Source: an uncultured Archangium sp.
GTDB lineage: Bacteria > Myxococcota > Myxococcia > Myxococcales > Myxococcaceae
Assembly: GCA_946479335.1 (NCBI GenBank)
Contig: CAMLFP010000130.1
Location: 1 to 13,270, forward strand
DNA: 13,270 bases
Direction of reading: 5' to 3'
The notes below the pieces were generated by a model, which had not been told where the DNA came from, searched no databases, and was given only the letters and a program-made list of their open reading frames with translations. Both the position numbers and the translations under genes were made by a program. The first letter of the stretch is position 1; every line of letters begins with the position of its first letter. Below, one piece after another: positions 10,000 through 13,270 of this stretch.

Positions 10000-10797
10000 A
10001 TGCCGCTGATTCTGCTCGCCGCGCTGCTCGCCCAGACGCCAGAGAAGCCCAGGCTCGTCGTGCTCGAGTTCACCCACGCCGGCGGCGCTGATGCGTCGGT
10101 GGCCTCGGTGCTCTCCGAAAACGTCGCCGCGGAGGTCGCCGCTCGCGGCTTCTTCGCACCCATCTCGGCCCGAGAGATCCAGACCATGCTGGGCGTCGAG
10201 CGGCAGAAGCAGTTGATGGGCTGCACCGAAGACAGCTGCTTCACCGAGCTCGCAGGCTCGATGGGCGCGCGCTTCGTGTTGAGCGGCAGCCTCACGCAGC
10301 TGGGCAGCCTGCTGCAGTTGAACCTCCAGACCATCGACTCGCAGAAGGCGCAGGTCGTCGGCCGCTCGACGCGCATGGCGAAAGACGCCTCGGAACTCGC
10401 GCTGCTGCTGCCCGCCGCCGTCGCCGAGGCCACCGCCACCCCGCCGCCGCCGGAGAAGTCACGCGCCGTGCCCATCACCCTCGTCAGCCTGGGCGGCCTC
10501 GCGGTGGTGACCTCCGGCGTGCTGGCCATCAACGCCTTCTCGCGCGAGCAGGTGATGCAGAGCGAGCTGACCAGCACCGACACGCAGCTGCGCAGCCTCG
10601 CCACGTACCGGCAGGAGCTCGCGAACTTGAGGGTGCTTGAATACATCTCGCTGGGCGCGGGCATCGCGGGCCTCGGCCTCGCCATCGCCGGCGTGGTGCT
10701 CTTCGCGCAACCCACCACCGCCGCACCCGCGAAGAGCGTGCAGGTCACCGTGGTGCCCACCGGCACCGGCGCCAGCCTGGTGGGGGTGTTCCCGTGA
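10000..10797 (+). CDS. CsgG/FlgO/TolB-N-like envelope protein with two C-terminal membrane segments
   Basis: Of 265 residues, the first 11-12 (MPLILLAALLAQ) form a short hydrophobic leader. Residues 17-125 look like the CsgG/FlgO-type domain: RLVVLEFTHAGG, then SVLSENVAAEVAARGFF, REIQTMLGVERQKQ, and GARFVLSGSLTQLGSLLQLN. A Cys pair, C75 and C80 in MGCTEDSC, is placed as in related myxobacterial proteins and may form a disulfide. A Pro-rich linker (about 146-152) leads to two membrane-spanning stretches (about 157-179 and 214-236) separated by a polar helical segment with coiled-coil character. ATG at 10000 is chosen because it gives the leader and has GGGGGA eight bases upstream. The longer in-frame ORF from 9754 overlaps the glycohydrolase. 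The exact role is unknown; assembly or support of an envelope structure is inference. Confidence 0.75.
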   Translation: MPLILLAALLAQTPEKPRLVVLEFTHAGGADASVASVLSENVAAEVAARGFFAPISAREIQTMLGVERQKQLMGCTEDSCFTELAGSMGARFVLSGSLTQLGSLLQLNLQTIDSQKAQVVGRSTRMAKDASELALLLPAAVAEATATPPPPEKSRAVPITLVSLGGLAVVTSGVLAINAFSREQVMQSELTSTDTQLRSLATYRQELANLRVLEYISLGAGIAGLGLAIAGVVLFAQPTTAAPAKSVQVTVVPTGTGASLVGVFP

Positions 10798-13270
10798 AGG
10801 CCGCGTGGCTCCTGCCGTGCGCGCTCGCCTTCGCGAGCTGCGTGAACCTGAGTGAAGACGACCGCCGCGCCTACGCGTGCAACCGCGACGCGGGCGGCGC
10901 GCAGTGCACCGGCGGGTACGTGTGCAGCATCACCGGGCGCTGCGTCGACCCCAGCATCGGCACCAACACCGCGTGCTTCGAGACCGCCGACTGCATGGGC
11001 AACTTCAAGTGCAGCATCACCGGCCGCTGCGTCGACCCCGACATCGGCGAGAACACCGTCTGCAACGACACCGGCGACTGCATGGGCGACTTCGTGTGCA
11101 ACCTCGAGAAGACCTGCGTCGACCCGGCCATCGGCACCGCGTCGAAGTGCGTCGTCGACTCCGACTGCATGGGCGACTGGCGCTGCGGCGTCGACGGCGT
11201 GTGCGCGACGCCGGGCCACGACGGCGTGCCGGCCGACGCGACGGTCCGCTACGCGCGGCCGATGAACGTGACGCTGATGTCGCCGCTGTCGGGCGCCTTC
11301 ATGTCTCCCACCGCGAAGCAGCTCTCGCTCACCAGCCCGCAGGGCGACGACAAGAAGACGCAGGTGGCCGCGTTCACCAGCGATGGCGGCAGCCTCGTGG
11401 AGCGCGTGCGCTGGCCCTCGTCCTTCTCTCCTGACCTCGCCGACCTGGTGCAACGCGAGCAGGTGCCCGCGCCGCCGGAGGGCCTCAAGCGCCTCGTCGC
11501 GCGCCACCACCAGGTGCTGGCCCTCACCAACACCGGCGGCTTCTTGAGCTGGCCCGAGGGCGCGCCGGCGATGCCTCCGTGGCAGCCGGTCGACGCCGGC
11601 ATCGGCAACCCCACCGGCCTCTGGAGCCTCAACAGCGTCAACGACTGGGTCCTCGCGCAGTCGCCGACGGGCTACTGGTCTTCCACCACGTTCGACACCG
11701 GGCCCATCGACGCGCAGCTGCCGCCGGGCGCCCTGGTCGACGCCGTCAGCGTCGGGGTCGATGGCGTCTGCGCCGTGCTGGCGTGGCCCGACCGCATGCG
11801 CCTGCTGGTGGTGAAGCCGGGCGACAAGCACTCGGTGCCGCTGGCCTCCGGCAACGTGCGCTCGGTGGAGTGCAGCGGCATGGGCACCCAGATGACGCCC
11901 TGGCAACCGGCCAACATCATCTCGGTGCACGCCGCGGGAGACGGCACGCTGGGCGTCGTCACGCGCGACGCGGGCGTCGACGCGCTGCGCTTCGTCAACT
12001 TCAAGGCCTTCGCGCCGGGCGGCCCGACCGACCTGATGACCGCGTGTGGACAACCGCCGGCGCCGTACGACGGCGGCTGCACCTTCGACTCCGAGAACAG
12101 CGCCGAGTGCCAGCCCTGCGACGGCGGCACGCTGCTCGACCTGCAGGTGGAGGCGCAGCCCGCGTCGCACAACTGGGTGGGCTGGGCGCGCTGCGACTTC
12201 GGCGGCCCGCAGGAGGTGCGGCGCGTCTCCGCGACCTCCAGCGGCTGTCACGCGGAGCGCGTCCCCACGCCGTCGACCTTCACGCTGCAGCAGGTGACGC
12301 CCGAGGAGACCAACCACTCGCTGCTGGGCGCCATCAGCACCGAGGGCTGGCTGTGGTCGGGCACCACGCCGCTCGACGCGATGGCGCTCACCGTCAGCCA
12401 CCCGCCCAACGACGTCACCACCATGCTGGGCGGGCCGCTGCTGGTCGGCTCGGAGCTGGGCCGCTACCAGCCGGGCATCGGCTTCGTGGCGATGCGGTCG
12501 GGCCAGGGCAGCGACATCGGCAGCGCCGTGCAGAACTACCCGAGCTGGGTGCAATTCAGCGGCATGCTCGTCGACACGAAGAGCGTCACCGGCTCCGACG
12601 CCTTCATTCGCGTCGTGGCGGAGCGCGAAGACGGCGTGGCGCTTGACGGCCTGATGACGATGACGCCTGAAGCCAATGGCCAGCGCTGGTTGCTCTACGC
12701 GACCGACGACACGCTCTACACCGCCGACGTCACCGAGACGCTGGCCGGCGGCCCGCGCGCGGAGCTCGCGTTTCAACTGACGCCCTCGCCCGGCAACCCG
12801 GTGCTGGCGATGGTGCCGGTGCAGCCGACGGGAGACCCGGTGGTGTCGGTGTACGTGCTCACCACCTCCGGGCTGGCGCTGGTGACGGGCTCCGAGGGGC
12901 GGCGCTGGCGCGCGCAGCAGCTCGACATCGGCGATGGCGTGGCGGTGGGCCTCTTCGCGGAGGGCGCCTACGCGCGCGTGGTGTTCGACGACGGGCGCAT
13001 CCTCTCGCTGCCGTCGCGGTTGCTGATGGCGGAGCCGCGACAGGGCGCGGTGCTGCAAGACGTCGACACGCTGTGCGGCCAACCGGTCGGCCTCTTCGCC
13101 GACGGCCTGTACCGCCTCGCGGCGCCGGCACCCGACGCGGGCTACGGCACGTGGAGCCAGGTGCTGCCGCTCAACGGCGACGACGGCGTGTTGTTGACCG
13201 CGCCGCAGCCGCTGCTGTCGCCCGACGCCGGGAGCGCGCTGTGGCTCTTCGAGGCCACCGGGCGCGCGAG
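10794..13270 (+). CDS. Large lipoprotein with four Cys-rich repeats (partial, runs off right edge)
   Basis: This gene reads 825 codons without a stop and continues beyond the window. GTG at 10794 overlaps the previous stop as GTGA and has GGTGGGGG upstream. The N-terminus (M)KAAWLLPCALAFASC is a lipoprotein signal with lipid-attachment cysteine C16. Residues 29-144 hold four Cys-rich units with C-x5-C-x5-C-x5-C spacing. The remaining ~680 residues are rich in Gly, Val, Trp and short beta-like segments (for example HHQVLALTNTGGFLSW and DTLYTADVTETLAGG), perhaps a beta-propeller, with a second small Cys cluster near CTFDSENSAECQPC (about 427-440). I do not recognise the family of the large part. 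It is likely a surface or periplasmic lipoprotein working with its coupled upstream neighbour. The 1100-residue antisense ORF over it is a GC-bias shadow. Confidence 0.85.
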   Translation, partial: MKAAWLLPCALAFASCVNLSEDDRRAYACNRDAGGAQCTGGYVCSITGRCVDPSIGTNTACFETADCMGNFKCSITGRCVDPDIGENTVCNDTGDCMGDFVCNLEKTCVDPAIGTASKCVVDSDCMGDWRCGVDGVCATPGHDGVPADATVRYARPMNVTLMSPLSGAFMSPTAKQLSLTSPQGDDKKTQVAAFTSDGGSLVERVRWPSSFSPDLADLVQREQVPAPPEGLKRLVARHHQVLALTNTGGFLSWPEGAPAMPPWQPVDAGIGNPTGLWSLNSVNDWVLAQSPTGYWSSTTFDTGPIDAQLPPGALVDAVSVGVDGVCAVLAWPDRMRLLVVKPGDKHSVPLASGNVRSVECSGMGTQMTPWQPANIISVHAAGDGTLGVVTRDAGVDALRFVNFKAFAPGGPTDLMTACGQPPAPYDGGCTFDSENSAECQPCDGGTLLDLQVEAQPASHNWVGWARCDFGGPQEVRRVSATSSGCHAERVPTPSTFTLQQVTPEETNHSLLGAISTEGWLWSGTTPLDAMALTVSHPPNDVTTMLGGPLLVGSELGRYQPGIGFVAMRSGQGSDIGSAVQNYPSWVQFSGMLVDTKSVTGSDAFIRVVAEREDGVALDGLMTMTPEANGQRWLLYATDDTLYTADVTETLAGGPRAELAFQLTPSPGNPVLAMVPVQPTGDPVVSVYVLTTSGLALVTGSEGRRWRAQQLDIGDGVAVGLFAEGAYARVVFDDGRILSLPSRLLMAEPRQGAVLQDVDTLCGQPVGLFADGLYRLAAPAPDAGYGTWSQVLPLNGDDGVLLTAPQPLLSPDAGSALWLFEATGRA
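10878..11225 (+). repeat. Four tandem Cys-rich repeats, 87-bp period
   Basis: Units begin at 10878 (96 bases, with a 3-residue insertion between its first two Cys), 10974 (87), 11061 (87) and 11148 (about 78, truncated). Each encodes C-x5-C-x5-C-x5-C followed by VDP.IG and a short spacer. Units 1 and 2 share an almost identical 33-base stretch starting at 10923 and 11010 (TGCAGCATCACCGG, one change, then CGCTGCGTCGACCCC). This shows recent or repeatedly homogenised duplication. The DC-x5-C-x5-C pattern recalls the Dickkopf-like or EGF-like Cys repeats often annotated in myxobacterial lipoproteins, and the even Cys count suggests disulfides. Confidence 0.85.

Noticed and set aside
9780..13082. 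1100-residue minus-strand ORF covering the right third of the window
   Set aside because: It lies antisense to four plus-strand regions (end of the glycohydrolase, the CsgG-like gene, and most of the lipoprotein) that have family motifs, signal sequences and overlapping start/stop signals. Its translation is low-complexity Arg/His/Ala-rich, typical of antisense reading in GC3-rich genes.

Overview
The window is a high-GC, GC3-biased stretch of bacterial chromosome. The codon bias opens long antisense ORFs over nearly every real gene. Base composition, many secreted proteins and lipoproteins, a Cys-rich lipoprotein with repeated C-x5-C units and a short CsgG/FlgO-like envelope protein together suggest a Myxococcota (myxobacterium-like) genome. 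That placement is inference; no rRNA or marker gene is present. I see no tRNA, insertion sequence, CRISPR array or phage gene, and the six complete large genes look intact.

Left half (1-7654, all minus strand, so read right to left): a tripartite RND efflux operon in the order outer-membrane factor (6362-7654), lipoprotein periplasmic adaptor (5298-6365) and HAE1-type RND permease (2158-5298). The genes are joined by ATGA and TGATG overlaps. A 35-residue single-helix membrane protein with a strong Shine-Dalgarno sequence (1994-2101) follows the pump. Next come serine O-acetyltransferase (about 1073-1957) and cysteine synthase (109-1026), the two steps from serine to cysteine. A secretory-signal-bearing gene begins at 44 and runs off the left edge. 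No spacing in this run exceeds about 65 bases, so one long transcript is possible.

Middle (7655-7998): a divergent intergenic region holding a cluster of mutually exclusive hairpins ending in a short T run. It is a candidate attenuator or terminator on the plus strand.

Right half (7999-13270, plus strand): a secreted protein made of two tandem copies of a unit with a BamE/SmpA-like motif; an ADP-ribosylglycohydrolase (ARH/DraG family) starting one base after it; a CsgG/FlgO-like envelope protein with two C-terminal membrane segments; and, overlapping it by GTGA, a large lipoprotein with four Cys-rich repeats. This last gene has no stop codon in the window. It is easy to miss because the complete antisense ORF lying over it (9780-13082) is longer than most real genes here.

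The most novel-looking items are the small membrane protein behind the RND pump (an AcrZ-like accessory by position), the internally duplicated secreted protein, and the coupled envelope protein/Cys-repeat lipoprotein pair.
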